Assembly (NCBI GenBank): GCA_933228675.1
Contig: OW121740.1
Location: forward strand, 36,103,292-36,167,291
Source of the DNA: Stomorhina lunata
Taxonomy: Eukaryota > Arthropoda > Insecta > Diptera > Rhiniidae
Direction: 5' to 3'
DNA: 64,000 bases
A program made the translations under genes and the position numbers. The stretch's first letter is position 1, and every line of letters begins with the position of its first letter. The notes beneath the pieces were generated by a model, which saw nothing but the letters and a program-made list of their open reading frames with translations, made no database searches and was not told the origin of the DNA. Below, in pieces: positions 1 through 12,489 of the stretch.

Positions 1-1735
1 GAAAAAATTTCTATCTAAAAATTTTTCATTAGGAAAAAATTTCCATAGAAAATTTTTCATTCGGAAAAAATTTCTTTAGAAAATTTTTCCTTAGGAAAAA
101 ATTTCTTTAGAAAATTTTTCCTTAGGAAAAAATTTCTTTAGAAAATTTTTCCTTAGGAAAAAATTTCTTTAGAATATTTTTCCTAAGGAAAAAATTTCTC
201 TAGAATATTTTTCCTTAGGAAAAAATTTTTTTAGAAAATTTTTCCTTAGGAAAAAATTTCTTAAGGTAATTTTTCCTCAGGAAAAAAGTTGATTAGAAAA
301 TTTTTTTCCTTAGGAAAAAATTTCTTTAGAAAATTTTTCCTTAGGAAAAAATTTCTTTAGAAAATTTTTCCTTAGGAAAAAATTTCTTTAGAAAATTTTT
401 CCTTAGGAAAAAATTTCTTTAGAAAATTTTTCCTTAGGAAAAAATTTCTTTAGAAAATTTTTCCTTAGGAAAAAATTTCTTTAGAAAATTTTTCCTTAGG
501 AAAAAATTTCTTTAGAAAATTTTTCCTTAGGAAAAAATTTCTTTAGAAAATTTTTCCTTAGGAAAAAATTTCTTTAGAAAATTTTTCCTTAGGAAAAAAT
601 TTCTTTTGAAAATTTTTCCTTAGGAAAAAATTTCTTTAGAAAATTTTTCCTTAGGAAAAAATTTCTTTAGAAAATTTTTCCTTAGGAAAAAATTTCTTTA
701 GAAAATTTTTCCTTAGGAAAAAATTTCTTTAGAAAATTTTTCCTTAGGAAAAAATTTCTTTAGAAAATTTTTCCTTAGGAAAAAATTTCTTTAGAAAATT
801 TTTCCTTAGGAAAAAATTTCTTTAGAAAATTTTTCCTTAGGAAAAAATTTCTTTAGAAAATTTTTCCTTAGGAAAAAATTTCTTTAGAAAATTTTTCCTT
901 AGGAAAAAATTTCTTTAGAAAATTTTTCCTTAGGAAAAAATTTCTTTAGAAAATTTTTCCTTAGGAAAAAATTTCTTTAGAAAATTTTTCCTTAGGAAAA
1001 AATTTCTTTAGAAAATTTTTCCTTAGGAAAAAATTTCTTTAGAAAATTTTTCCTTAGGAAAAAATTTCTTTAGAAAATTTTTCCTTAGGAAAAAATTTCT
1101 TTAGAAAATTTTTCCTTAGGAAAAAATTTCTTTAGAAAATTGTTCCTTAGGAAAACATTTCTTTAGAAAATTTTTCCTTAGGAAAACATTTCTTTAGAAA
1201 ATTTTTCCTTAGGAAAAAAGTTCTTTAGAAAAATTTTTCCTTAGGAAAAAATTTCTTTAGAAAATTTTTCCTTAGGATAAAATTTCTTTAGAAAATTTTT
1301 CCTTAGGAAAAATTTACCTAAATTTTTCCTAGGAAATATTTACCTTGAAAATATTTCTTCAGAAATTTTTTTTTATTCAGAAAAAAATTCTTTAGAAATT
1401 TTTTTTTTTTAGATAAAATTTCTACTGAAGAATTTTAATCTGGAAAAAATTTCTATCGAAAAATTTTTATATAACAAAAAACATCTATAAACATATTTTT
1501 AATCAAGAAAAAAATTTTAGAAAAAATTTTATTTTATTAAATAAATAAAAAAAATTTTTGTTTGGCAAAAAATTCTTTAGAAAATTATTTATTTTCAAAA
1601 AATTCTTTAAAAAATTTTTAGAAAAAAAATCTATATAAAATGTTTCATATTTAAAAAAATAATAATTTGGAAAAAATTTCTATTAAAAAATTTTGGTTTG
1701 AACAAAATTTCTATAAAAAACTTTTGATTTGAAAA
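1..1735. repeat. AT-rich 31-bp minisatellite array (array 1)
   Basis: The unit is about 31 bp, made of the half-units GGAAAAAATTTCTTTA and GAAAATTTTTCCTTA, which are roughly reverse complements of each other. About 42 units lie between 1 and 1310; the core (about 300-1140) is almost identical from unit to unit, and the array decays into related AT sequence until about 1735. The array is cut by the left edge of the window, so its true length is unknown. It shows no coding potential. Confidence 0.95.
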
Positions 1736-3159
1736 AAGAAAAGAAATATGAAGGTGAGATGGATCCCTCCATCGACCACAATGGTTCTGCTGTACTTTTT
1801 TTCAGAAAAAATATGGCTGTACAAGCCGCAACAAACAATCACTCAAGATCACGTTTGGATTTTTAAACGGCAAATATGGTAAATTAACTTATTAAATAGT
1901 GGGTACGCAAGATAAAAATTTGCTTAATCTGGAAAGGTGATTTTACATGAATACCATCAACCTCTGTCTCAGGAACATTTAAAAAATATCCAAGGTCTCA
2001 AATTTAAGTACTTAGTTATATTGTTTAATTTTCCCAAAAATATATAATTCTAATGAGTTATCTTGTACATCAAACGATGCATTATATTTATATAACTTTC
2101 TCCACAAATTTATTTGCTTTGGAAAATTATATTAAAACTATCAAATATTATTTTCCATTTTTTATAAAAGTTATTTCTTAAAAGTAGATTTTACTTGAAA
2201 CTTAACTAAAATTGCCTTTTCTTTAATTTCCCAACAAGTCAACCCACATTTGTAAATGTCCACCTGAACGTATGAGTATTTTTGTGTTTATTCATTGAAT
2301 AATAAAATAATCATACGTCCGGGTGGGCTTTGCCTTAAAACAATTAGAATCGCCTAAACAAATTTGCATAATTTCTTGTAGTTAATTTTAAATTATACAC
2401 TTCCTATTTTTATATAGTACAACAAGAAAAAAACTATATTTTAAATTTACATAAATAAATCAAATGCTAAATATTCGTATTTGTAAGTTTGTGTTTCGTT
2501 AGAGAAACTAAATTTATGGTCTTTGTATTTTATTGCGTCTAGAAATTTTATTGAGGAAATAAATTTCTTGCAATTTTAGTTTGTTTACTTTATCTTAATG
2601 GCAAAAGCAAGAAAAAAGAAAAGTTATTTTAAATTTTTATTGTTATTTCTCATTCGTTCAGGTGAAACCATTTGGTTTATTTTAAAAATTAAATAGAAAG
2701 AAATTTTTTTTAATCTTTATTATACCAATGGCTTTGATGACCTTCACCTGGTTTGGGTCTGGTACAACCTTACATTTCGCTTTTGTTGCTATTATTGTTG
2801 TAAAAGTGTTTTTTTTTTTCAACATTTTTTGTTTTTACAAATATTCGTGTTTTAATTAAATTTATTTTTAATGAAAGATCTTTTTAGTTCTTTTTACCAC
2901 TTCCTCTACCTCACACCCTCTGTTTAAATGTTGTTGGTTTTTAATTTAACGTTTTTGTTGCCGCTAAAGTCAATATTTAATTTAAACATGCAAGCGAGTC
3001 ATTTAAATAATTTTGTTGCTTTTTTCAATTTTAAAATGGGAAATGTAGGAGGAGGTCCGTAATTCATATCAATATTCATAAAATAAATTTATGACGCTAA
3101 TATTTTCAAATTAAATAAATTAAATTAATTTTGAAAACTGAAATTGCTGCATTAAGTTC
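1736..3159. other. AT-rich non-repetitive stretch
   Basis: I see no gene here. The stretch is AT-rich, with one clear hairpin (2260-2327, listed separately). It separates the 31-bp minisatellite from the 11-bp satellite. Confidence 0.6.
2260..2327. repeat. Imperfect hairpin with CGTATGAGTA stem
   Basis: CCACCTGAACGTATGAGTAT on the left is answered by TAATCATACGTCCGGGTGG on the right, giving an imperfect stem of about 20 bp around a loop of about 26 bp. A similar stem containing CGTATGAGT occurs at 32789-32851, so both may be remnants of one small inverted-repeat element. Function is unknown. Confidence 0.5.
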
Positions 3160-4732
3160 CAGTTCAGTTCTAGTTCAGTTCTAGTTCAGTTCTAGTTCAG
3201 TTCTAGTTCAGTTCTAGTTCAGTTCTAGTTCAGTTCTAGTTCAGTTCTAGTTCAGTTCTAGTTCAGTTCTAGTTCAGTTCTAGTTCAGTTCTAGTTCAGT
3301 TCTAGTTCAGTTCTAGTTCAGTTCTAGTTCAGTTCTAGTTCAGTTCTAGTTCAGTTCTAGTTCAGTTCTAGTTCAGTTCTAGTTCAGTTCTAGTTCAGTT
3401 CTAGTTCAGTTCTAGTTCAGTTCTAGTTCAGTTCTAGTTCAGTTCTAGTTCAGTTCTAGTTCAGTTCTAGTTCAGTTCTAGTTCAGTTCTAGTTCAGTTC
3501 TAGTTCAGTTCTAGTTCAGTTCTAGTTCAGTTCTAGTTCAGTTCTAGTTCAGTTCTAGTTCAGTTCTAGTTCAGTTCTAGTTCAGTTCTAGTTCAGTTCT
3601 AGTTCAGTTCTAGTTCAGTTCTAGTTCAGTTCTAGTTCAGTTCTAGTTCAGTTCTAGTTCAGTTCTAGTTCAGTTCTAGTTCAGTTCTAGTTCAGTTCTA
3701 GTTCAGTTCTAGTTCAGTTCTAGTTCAGTTCTAGTTCAGTTCTAGTTCAGTTCTAGTTCAGTTCTAGTTCAGTTCTAGTTCAGTTCTAGTTCAGTTCTAG
3801 TTCAGTTCTAGTTCAGTTCTAGTTCAGTTCTAGTTCAGTTCTAGTTCAGTTCTAGTTCAGTTCTAGTTCAGTTCTAGTTCAGTTCTAGTTCAGTTCTAGT
3901 TCAGTTCTAGTTCAGTTCTAGTTCAGTTCTAGTTCAGTTCTAGTTCAGTTCTAGTTCAGTTCTAGTTCAGTTCTAGTTCAGTTCTAGTTCAGTTCTAGTT
4001 CAGTTCTAGTTCAGTTCTAGTTCAGTTCTAGTTCAGTTCTAGTTCAGTTCTAGTTCAGTTCTAGTTCAGTTCTAGTTCAGTTCTAGTTCAGTTCTAGTTC
4101 AGTTCTAGTTCAGTTCTAGTTCAGTTCTAGTTCAGTTCTAGTTCAGTTCTAGTTCAGTTCTAGTTCAGTTCTAGTTCAGTTCTAGTTCAGTTCAGTTCTA
4201 GTTCAGTTCTAGTTCAGTTCTAGTTCAGTTCTAGTTCAGTTCTAGTTCAGTTCTAGTTCAGTTCTAGTTCAGTTCTAGTTCAGTTCTAGTTCAGTTCTAG
4301 TTCAGTTCTAGTTCAGTTCTAGTTCAGTTCTAGTTCAGTTCTAGTTCAGTTCTAGTTCAGTTCTAGTTCAGTTCTAGTTCAGTTCTAGTTCAGTTCTAGT
4401 TCAGTTCTAGTTCAGTTCTAGTTCAGTTCTAGTTCAGTTCTAGTTCAGTTCTAGTTCAGTTCTAGTTCAGTTCTAGTTCAGTTCTAGTTCAGTTCTAGTT
4501 CAGTTCTAGTTCAGTTCTAGTTCAGTTCTAGTTCAGTTCTAGTTCAGTTCTAGTTCAGTTCTAGTTCAGTTCTAGTTCAGTTCTAGTTCAGTTCTAGTTC
4601 AGTTCTAGTTCAGTTCTAGTTCAGTTCTAGTTCAGTTCTAGTTCAGTTCTAGTTCAGTTCTAGTTCAGTTCTAGTTCAGTTCTAGTTCAGTTCTAGTTCA
4701 GTTCTAGTTTAGTTCTAGTTCAGTTCTAGTTC
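3160..4732 (+). repeat. 11-bp satellite, left block (TTCAGTTCTAG)n
   Basis: About 143 head-to-tail copies of the 11-mer TTCAGTTCTAG, which is itself a 5-mer TTCAG followed by a 6-mer TTCTAG. The block is almost invariant; I see one phase break near 4186-4195, where TTCAG is repeated without TTCTAG, and one C-to-T change near 4710. The same 11-mer appears as its reverse complement at 5891-9250, so the two blocks face each other across a 1158-bp spacer. Confidence 0.97.
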
Positions 4733-5890
4733 TGGCTCTGATTTAAAATTTGCTCCACAAAAATAAAGCCACATGTTTCTGATGTAAATTTTCTTTAAAT
4801 ATGAAAATGTGTTTAAATAAGAAAATGACTACAACCTGTTCACGAGAAAGCTCTTGTTGATGTGAGTAATATATAATAGGCTTAATGAAAACTTTACGAA
4901 AAATATATTTTTAGGTAATATAGCCTTTCCTTTTTTAGTCCTTCGTATTTGTTGGCTTTAGTCTTCAGGTCAACTAATTTAAATATTAAGTTTCTAAGAT
5001 AGAAAACAGATACACTCTCATTCATTTTTCTTATTAAAGTAACAAAAGCTAAATTCCTGAAATTTTGCCGAATTAAATTAAAGAAAAAGGAAAAAATCTA
5101 TATAACTAGTAATTTTTGCCACGACACCGCATGCTTTTTTTTTTTTGCTTTTGGTTTTTGTCTTCCAATTTGTAAAAGATGTAGAAGAAAATAATAAAAA
5201 CACCCTCACAAGGAATTACAAACCGAACAAAACGTACACAACAATAATGAAGAAATAAAGAAGGAGAAGGAAAAAAATTGTAGAATAACAAATGGTTGCG
5301 AAAAATTACGTAGAAGGAGCTGACAGTCCTACCAGGTGTTAAAGTATAAACTAATAACAAGGCCTACAATAACAAGACTTTCAAAGTATTAAATCCAAAC
5401 TTGATATTAAATTCGAACAAGAAAAATATGGTTGTCATTTCCTTTTGCAATTTAAAATCCTCCTCAAACTGCCTACGTAAGACTATTTAAGAAGAGCTGT
5501 AGAAAACAGACTTTATAAAAATATGAATAAAAAATTGAAAGAAATACGAAGTAAAGGTATAGAAAAATACGCACAAAAACCACTCGCTTTTTAAGATAAA
5601 GGAATGGGTTTGAAATATAAAAAACCCATTGACTCAATGTCGCGTGGCTTTGTGAAAGTAAAAATTGTGTGGGTTTCTTACGACCAATTTACTTTACTTT
5701 CATCCTCAAGTGTCTCTATGTGTGTTTAAGTGTGTGTGTATTTTTCTATTTATTTCTTCAACTTTTTCAAATAAAAAGAATTTGGAAAAGGAATAAAAAA
5801 ATTAGTACATTTTGAGATACAATTAAAAAGTACTTTCCTAGAGAATGAACACAAACAGATTTAAAAGATGTGAACTAGAATTAAAGGAGA
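4733..5890. other. Non-repetitive spacer between the opposed 11-bp satellite blocks
   Basis: This 1158-bp AT-rich segment sits between two satellite blocks that are reverse complements. It carries a short (GT)n run near 5720-5740. The longest frame (5106-5360, minus) is low in complexity and resembles nothing I know. I see no transposon ends. If the two blocks paired, this spacer would be the loop. Confidence 0.7.
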
Positions 5891-8800
5891 AGTGAACTAG
5901 AACTGACCTAAAACTGAACTAGAACTGAACTAGAACTGAACTAGAACTGAACTAGAACTGAACTAGAACTGAACTAGAACTGAACTAGAACTGAACTAGA
6001 ACTGAACTAGAACTGAACTAGAACTGAACTAGAACTGAACTAGAACTGAACTAGAACTGAACTAGAACTGAACTAGAACTGAACTAGAACTGAACTAGAA
6101 CTGAACTAGAACTGAACTAGAACTGAACTAGAACTGAACTAGAACTGAACTAGAACTGAACTAGAACTGAACTAGAACTGAACTAGAACTGAACTAGAAC
6201 TGAACTAGAACTGAACTAGAACTGAACTAGAACTGAACTAGAACTGAACTAGAACTGAACTAGAACTGAACTAGAACTGAACTAGAACTGAACTAGAACT
6301 GAACTAGAACTGAACTAGAACTGAACTAGAACTGAACTAGAACTGAACTAGAACTGAACTAGAACTGAACTAGAACTGAACTAGAACTGAACTAGAACTG
6401 AACTAGAACTGAACTAGAACTGAACTAGAACTGAACTAGAACTGAACTAGAACTGAACTAGAACTGAACTAGAACTGAACTAGAACTGAACTAGAACTGA
6501 ACTAGAACTGAACTAGAACTGAACTAGAACTGAACTAGAACTGAACTAGAACTGAACTAGAACTGAACTAGAACTGAACTAGAACTGAACTAGAACTGAA
6601 CTAGAACTGAACTAGAACTGAACTAGAACTGAACTAGAACTGAACTAGAACTGAACTAGAACTGAACTAGAACTGAACTAGAACTGAACTAGAACTGAAC
6701 TAGAACTGAACTAGAACTGAACTAGAACTGAACTAGAACTGAACTAGAACTGAACTAGAACTGAACTAGAACTGAACTAGAACTGAACTAGAACTGAACT
6801 AGAACTGAACTAGAACTGAACTAGAACTGAACTAGAACTGAACTAGAACTGAACTAGAACTGAACTAGAACTGAACTAGAACTGAACTAGAACTGAACTA
6901 GAACTGAACTAGAACTGAACTAGAACTGAACTAGAACTGAACTAGAACTGAACTAGAACTGAACTAGAACTGAACTAGAACTGAACTAGAACTGAACTAG
7001 AACTGAACTAGAACTGAACTAGAACTGAACTAGAACTGAACTAGAACTGAACTAGAACTGAACTAGAACTGAACTAGAACTGAACTAGAACTGAACTAGA
7101 ACTGAACTAGAACTGAACTAGAACTGAACTAGAACTGAACTAGAACTGAACTAGAACTGAACTAGAACTGAACTAGAACTGAACTAGAACTGAACTAGAA
7201 CTGAACTAGAACTGAACTAGAACTGAACTAGAACTGAACTAGAACTGAACTAGAACTGAACTAGAACTGAACTAGAACTGAACTAGAACTGAACTAGAAC
7301 TGAACTAGAACTGAACTAGAACTGAACTAGAACTGAACTAGAACTGAACTAGAACTGAACTAGAACTGAACTAGAACTGAACTAGAACTGAACTAGAACT
7401 GAACTAGAACTGAACTAGAACTGAACTAGAACTGAACTAGAACTGAACTAGAACTGAACTAGAACTGAACTAGAACTGAACTAGAACTGAACTAGAACTG
7501 AACTAGAACTGAACTAGAACTGAACTAGAACTGAACTAGAACTGAACTAGAACTGAACTAGAACTGAACTAGAACTGAACTAGAACTGAACTAGAACTGA
7601 ACTAGAACTGAACTAGAACTGAACTAGAACTGAACTAGAACTGAACTAGAACTGAACTAGAACTGAACTAGAACTGAACTAGAACTGAACTAGAACTGAA
7701 CTAGAACTGAACTAGAACTGAACTAGAACTGAACTAGAACTGAACTAGAACTGAACTAGAACTGAACTAGAACTGAACTAGAACTGAACTAGAACTGAAC
7801 TAGAACTGAACTAGAACTGAACTAGAACTGAACTAGAACTGAACTAGAACTGAACTAGAACTGAACTAGAACTGAACTAGAACTGAACTAGAACTGAACT
7901 AGAACTGAACTAGAACTGAACTAGAACTGAACTAGAACTGAACTAGAACTGAACTAGAACTGAAGTAGAACTGAACTAGAACTGAACTAGAACTGAACTA
8001 GAACTGAACTAGAACTGAACTAGAACTGAACTAGAACTGAACTAGAACTGAACTAGAACTGAACTAGAACTGAACTAGAACTGAACTAGAACTGAACTAG
8101 AACTGAACTAGAACTGAACTAGAACTGAACTAGAACTGAACTAGAACTGAACTAGAACTGAACTAGAACTGAACTAGAACTGAACTAGAACTGAACTAGA
8201 ACTGAACTAGAACTGAACTAGAACTGAACTAGAACTGAACTAGAACTGAACTAGAACTGAACTAGAACTGAACTAGAACTGAACTAGAACTGAACTAGAA
8301 CTGAACTAGAACTGAACTAGAACTGAACTAGAACTGAACTAGAACTGAACTAGAACTGAACTAGAACTGAACTAGAACTGAACTAGAACTGAACTAGAAC
8401 TGAACTAGAAGTGAACTAGAACTGAACTAGAACTGAACTAGAACTGAACTAGAACTGAACTAGAACTGAACTAGAACTGAAGTAGAACTGAACTAGAACT
8501 GAACTAGAACTGAACTAGAACTGAACTAGAACTGAACTAGAACTGAACTAGAACTGAACTAGAACTGAACTAGAACTGAACTAGAACTGAACTAGAACTG
8601 AACTAGAACTGAACTAGAACTGAACTAGAACTGAACTAGAACTGAACTAGAACTGAACTAGAACTGAACTAGAACTGAACTAGAACTGAACTAGAACTGA
8701 AGTAGAACTGAACTAGAACTGAACTAGAACTGAACTAGAACTGAACTAGAACTGAACTAGAACTGAACTAGAACTGAACTAGAACTGAACTAGAACTGAA

Positions 8801-9250
8801 CTAGAACTGAACTAGAACTGAACTAGAACTGAACTAGAACTGAACTAGAACTGAACTAGAACTGAACTAGAACTGAACTAGAACTGAACTAGAACTGAAC
8901 TAGAACTGAACTAGAACTGAACTAGAACTGAACTAGAACTGAACTAGAACTGAACTAGAACTGAACTAGAACTGAACTAGAACTGAACTAGAACTGAACT
9001 AGAACTGAACTAGAACTGAACTAGAACTGAACTAGAACTGAACTAGAAGTGAACTAGAACTGAACTAGAACTGAACTAGAACTGAACTAGAACTGAACTA
9101 GAACTGAACTTGAACTGAACTTGAACTGAACTAGAACTGAACTAGAACTGAACTAGAACTGAACTAGAACTGAACTAGAACTGAACTAGAACTGAACTAG
9201 AACTAAACTAGAACTGAACTAAAACTGAACTAGAACTAAACTAGAACTGA
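5891..9250 (-). repeat. 11-bp satellite, right block (CTAGAACTGAA)n
   Basis: About 305 copies of CTAGAACTGAA, the exact reverse complement of the unit at 3160-4732. From about 5930 to 7960 I see no variant by eye. Single-base variants then accumulate toward the right end: C to G at 7965, 8411, 8482, 8702 and 9049, A to T at 9111 and 9122, then several changes after 9200. This gradient fits homogenisation in the interior and decay at one edge. Confidence 0.97.
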
Positions 9251-10225
9251 AAGAAAAGAAATAAAACTTAGACTAATTATAAGACTAAATCTTGAACTGA
9301 GTTATAAAAGTGTACCTTTATATCTTTAAGATATTCAGTTTTACATTATTTCCATAACATTTCACTCTTTCTTACTAAAACTGTAAAAATACCATTTAAA
9401 CAATAACAACAATAAAACCCTCATACTCTTCTTAACATAGACATTTACAATCACCCAAAGACTACAACAATTACGATAGACTCAAATGAAGACAACAATA
9501 ATAACAAGAACAACATCAACAACAAAGGAACAAGATAAAACTAGAGACATCGTCATCGTCAACAACCACGACTACGACAACAACATTTTAAGATGACGAG
9601 GCTTCATCATTTGAGTTTAAGAAAAACAACAACAACCACAAGTAGAAGGTAGAAGCAAAGGAGGAAAAACGAGAAGCAAAAAAAACTTAGTGTCTAGGAT
9701 TTTTATTTTATTAGTATTAGTAGAAGTACAAGTAAAAGTACAAGTACAAATAAACGAGCGTTATCCTTTAGTATTATATTTTATTTTATTTTTTTTCGTT
9801 TTTTTTTTTGTTCTCTCTTTTTTTTTTTGTTATTGTTAAATTTTATACTTGTACTTATAAACATCCATTTCTTTCTTAGAGCAATGATAAACAAAAAAAA
9901 CAAGAACAATTACAACTACATTAATTTTAAAAAGACAAAAACAACATCTGTAAAAATTTGAAAAGTTTTATTTTCAAAATGTCTGTTACAACAACAAAGA
10001 CCACAACTCAATTGTAGGCGTTGGAATGGGAATGGGGAACATTTTAAATTTGCAAAACAAAAATCTTGGAATCCTTTTATAAAGAAATTAAAATTTAAAT
10101 AAGATTTTATGCAATTAAAGGCTTAAATCAGTAAATGTTACACAATAAAATTAGTAAAAAGAAATAAATGTTTTATTTAAGATTTTCTAGGTAAAATGAG
10201 AAAGAAAGTGGATTTTAGGATTAGA
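9251..10225. other. Non-coding stretch rich in CAA and AAGTAC motifs
   Basis: I see no gene. Between about 9400 and 9650 the plus strand is rich in ACAACA trinucleotides, and around 9720-9750 short AAGTAC repeats occur. A long poly(T)-rich run lies at 9780-9840. It looks like intronic or intergenic low-complexity fly DNA. Confidence 0.6.
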
Positions 10226-10625
10226 TTTTTATACCCACCATCAAAAATAATGGGGGGGGGTATATTGAGATTGTCATTCCGTTTGTATTTTTTTTTTATA
10301 TTGGTTCAAAAACCAAAAGGATATATATTCTGAATCCTTTTGAAATGCTTAGACAATTGAGCGATGTCCGTCTGTCCATCTATCTGTTGAAAGCAATATA
10401 ACTCCTAAACGAGAGGAGCTAGGTTACTGAAACTTGACAAAGACACTTTTCATTTCACACACTGAAATTTGGCAAAATCGGTCCACACTTAACCATAGCT
10501 CCCGTATAACCTCGCCTAGGCTAATCGCTTATTTGTTAATAAATGACAAATTATAACTGCTATGATAATAAAATTTTGTATATAGAAGTTTTCCATAAAC
10601 ACTAGACAATTTCATCGAATTTAGT
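10226..10625 (+). mobile_element. Hairpin-ended interspersed element, 5' part
   Basis: The segment opens with TATACCCACCATC, followed by a G-run and GGTATATTGAG, forming a terminal hairpin like those at 20538-20568 and 21363-21390. It continues with the phrases TGTCATTCCGTTTGTA and GATGTCCGTCTGTCC, and later ACCATAGCTCCCGTATAACC. The same order of phrases recurs near 20 kb (minus), 21.4 kb, 22.8 kb and 63.7 kb. It has no coding capacity. I cannot place the family firmly in a transposon class. Confidence 0.6.
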
Positions 10626-11905
10626 TTACATTTAGCCAATAAAAAAATTTATATAGAAAATTTTTAATGAAAAAATTTATAAAGAAAATTTTTTATAAAA
10701 AAAAAATATGTAGACAATTTTTAATGCAAAAGTTTAATATAGAAAACTTTTAATGAAAAAATTTTTATGGGAAATTTTTAATAAAAAATTTATATAGAAA
10801 ATTTTTTATGAAAAAATTTATATAAAAAATTTTTAATAAAAAAAATTAATATCGAAAATTTTTAATGAAAAATTTACATCGAAAATTTTTAATAAAAATA
10901 TTTATATATAAATTTTTTTTATTATATATAAATTTTTTTTAGACAATTTTTAATGAAAAAAGTTTAATATAGAAAATTTTTAATGCAAAAATTTATATGG
11001 GAAATTTTTAATAAAGAAATTTATATAGAAAATTTTTTATGAAAAGTTTGTACCGAAAAATTTTTTTTTTATGAAAGAAAATTATATAGACAATTTTTGA
11101 TGAAAAAAATTTATATAGAAAATTTTAAGTGAAGAAATTTATATAGAAACTTTAAAGTAGACAATTTTAATGAAAAACTTTATGTATATGAAAATTTTTA
11201 TTGAAAAAATTTAAAAAGAAATTTTGTATGAAAGTAAATTTTAATGGAAAAATAGACAATTTATAATGAAAAAATGTATATAGGAAATTTTTAATGAAAA
11301 AATTAATATAGGACATTTTTAATGAACAAATTTATGTAGAAAATTAAAAAAAAAATTTATATAGAAAATTTTTAATGAAAAAATTTATATAGAAAATTTT
11401 TTACGAAATAATTTATACAGAAATTTTTTTATGAAAAATTTTATATAGAAAACTTGTAAAAAAAAAAATTTAAGTAGAAATTTTTTTATGAAAAAATTTT
11501 TATATAGAAATTTTTTAATGAAAAAATTTATGTAGAAATTTTTTATTAAAAAATTTATACAGACACTTTTTAAATGAAATATACAGAAAATTTTTAAATG
11601 AAATATTTATATAGACAATTTTGAAATAAAAAATTTTAAAGAAAAAATGAATGTAAAAAATTTTTCTATCAAAAAATTTAAATGGGAAAGTTTTAATAAA
11701 AAAATTTATATAGAAAATTTTTTATGAAAAAATTTGCACTGAAAATTTTTTATTAAAAAAAATTATATAGACAATTTTTAATGAAAAAAGTTTTATATAG
11801 AAAATTTTTAATGACAAAATTTATATAGAACATTTTTTATGAAAAAATGTATACAGAAAATTTTTTAAAGAAAAATTTATATAGAAAATTTTTTCCCATA
11901 CAAAA
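10626..11905. repeat. Diverged AT minisatellite (array 2)
   Basis: Irregular units of about 28-31 bp, of the form TTTATATAGAAAA plus TTTTTAATGAAAAAA, are repeated about 40 times with many indels. The half-unit structure (an A-tract next to a T-tract with a short TATAGA linker) is the one seen in the arrays at 1, 33.3, 38.3 and 50.4 kb, but this array is much more degraded. Confidence 0.85.
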
Positions 11906-12227
11906 CATTTATGGAAACAGCCTAAATTCCACCTAAATTAAAATACACTTAAATGCCAATAAATCTAAAACTATATTAGCTATGACCACTAACTTTAGCT
12001 CAAGGAAATCTTATGTGAATGCAAGCCATTGTAAAATTTTGTTACAATCGGTAACCATTTGACCATAGCATCCATACATAGCTTTATTGAGACCGATAAT
12101 GCTTAACAGGCGTTATCGTCTGGTTAAGGAGTCGTTGGAAATCTTTGTTTCGTCAGAAACTCGAAAGAGTTCTACGAAGTACGAGATGCTGTAAATGTGA
12201 TTTCCTACCTCTGGCCAATGACAACAT
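11906..12227 (+). mobile_element. Fragment of the hairpin-ended interspersed element
   Basis: The phrase ATCGGTAACCATTTGACCAT, near 12047-12066, matches the internal part of the elements at 10226 and 63685, which read ACCATAGCTCC at the same place. It is probably the downstream remainder of the element that starts at 10226, with the AT minisatellite lying between. No gene is visible. Confidence 0.4.
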
Positions 12228-12489
12228 AATATAAAGATATTGCACTCCATAGATTTTTTTCTACCAAAAGTGAAACTAAAATCGATAAGAAACAATGAAA
12301 AACATATAAACGCACAAACAAACATACATTTCATGAGCACGTGTGTATACCTTAGCTTTCTCTCATTGGATAATATTCTCGATTTGTTGTTTTCGAATTA
12401 GAGTTAAAGTGGTATAATCTCTTTTTCATGGGACTTTTCAAATGGACCATACGACAAATCATTATATGAAAGTGCAACATCTTTATATT
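12228..12489 (-). mobile_element. MITE-like element with 19-bp terminal inverted repeats
   Basis: The left end AATATAAAGATATTGCACT and the right end AGTGCAACATCTTTATATT are inverted copies (18 of 19 match), giving a 262-bp non-coding element. Its interior (AGCACGTGTGTATACC, then AGCTTTCTCTCATTGG) recurs inverted at 48824-49100. This supports a mobile, non-autonomous DNA element. The strand is given relative to the 48.8-kb copy. Confidence 0.65.

Noticed and set aside
1..1310. CRISPR-like array
   Set aside because: The units are contiguous and uniform without unique spacers, in a eukaryotic context.
3160..9250. 11-bp satellite as a telomere repeat
   Set aside because: It lies internally in two opposed blocks and is not the insect TTAGG type. 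Flies of this group are not known to use short telomerase repeats.
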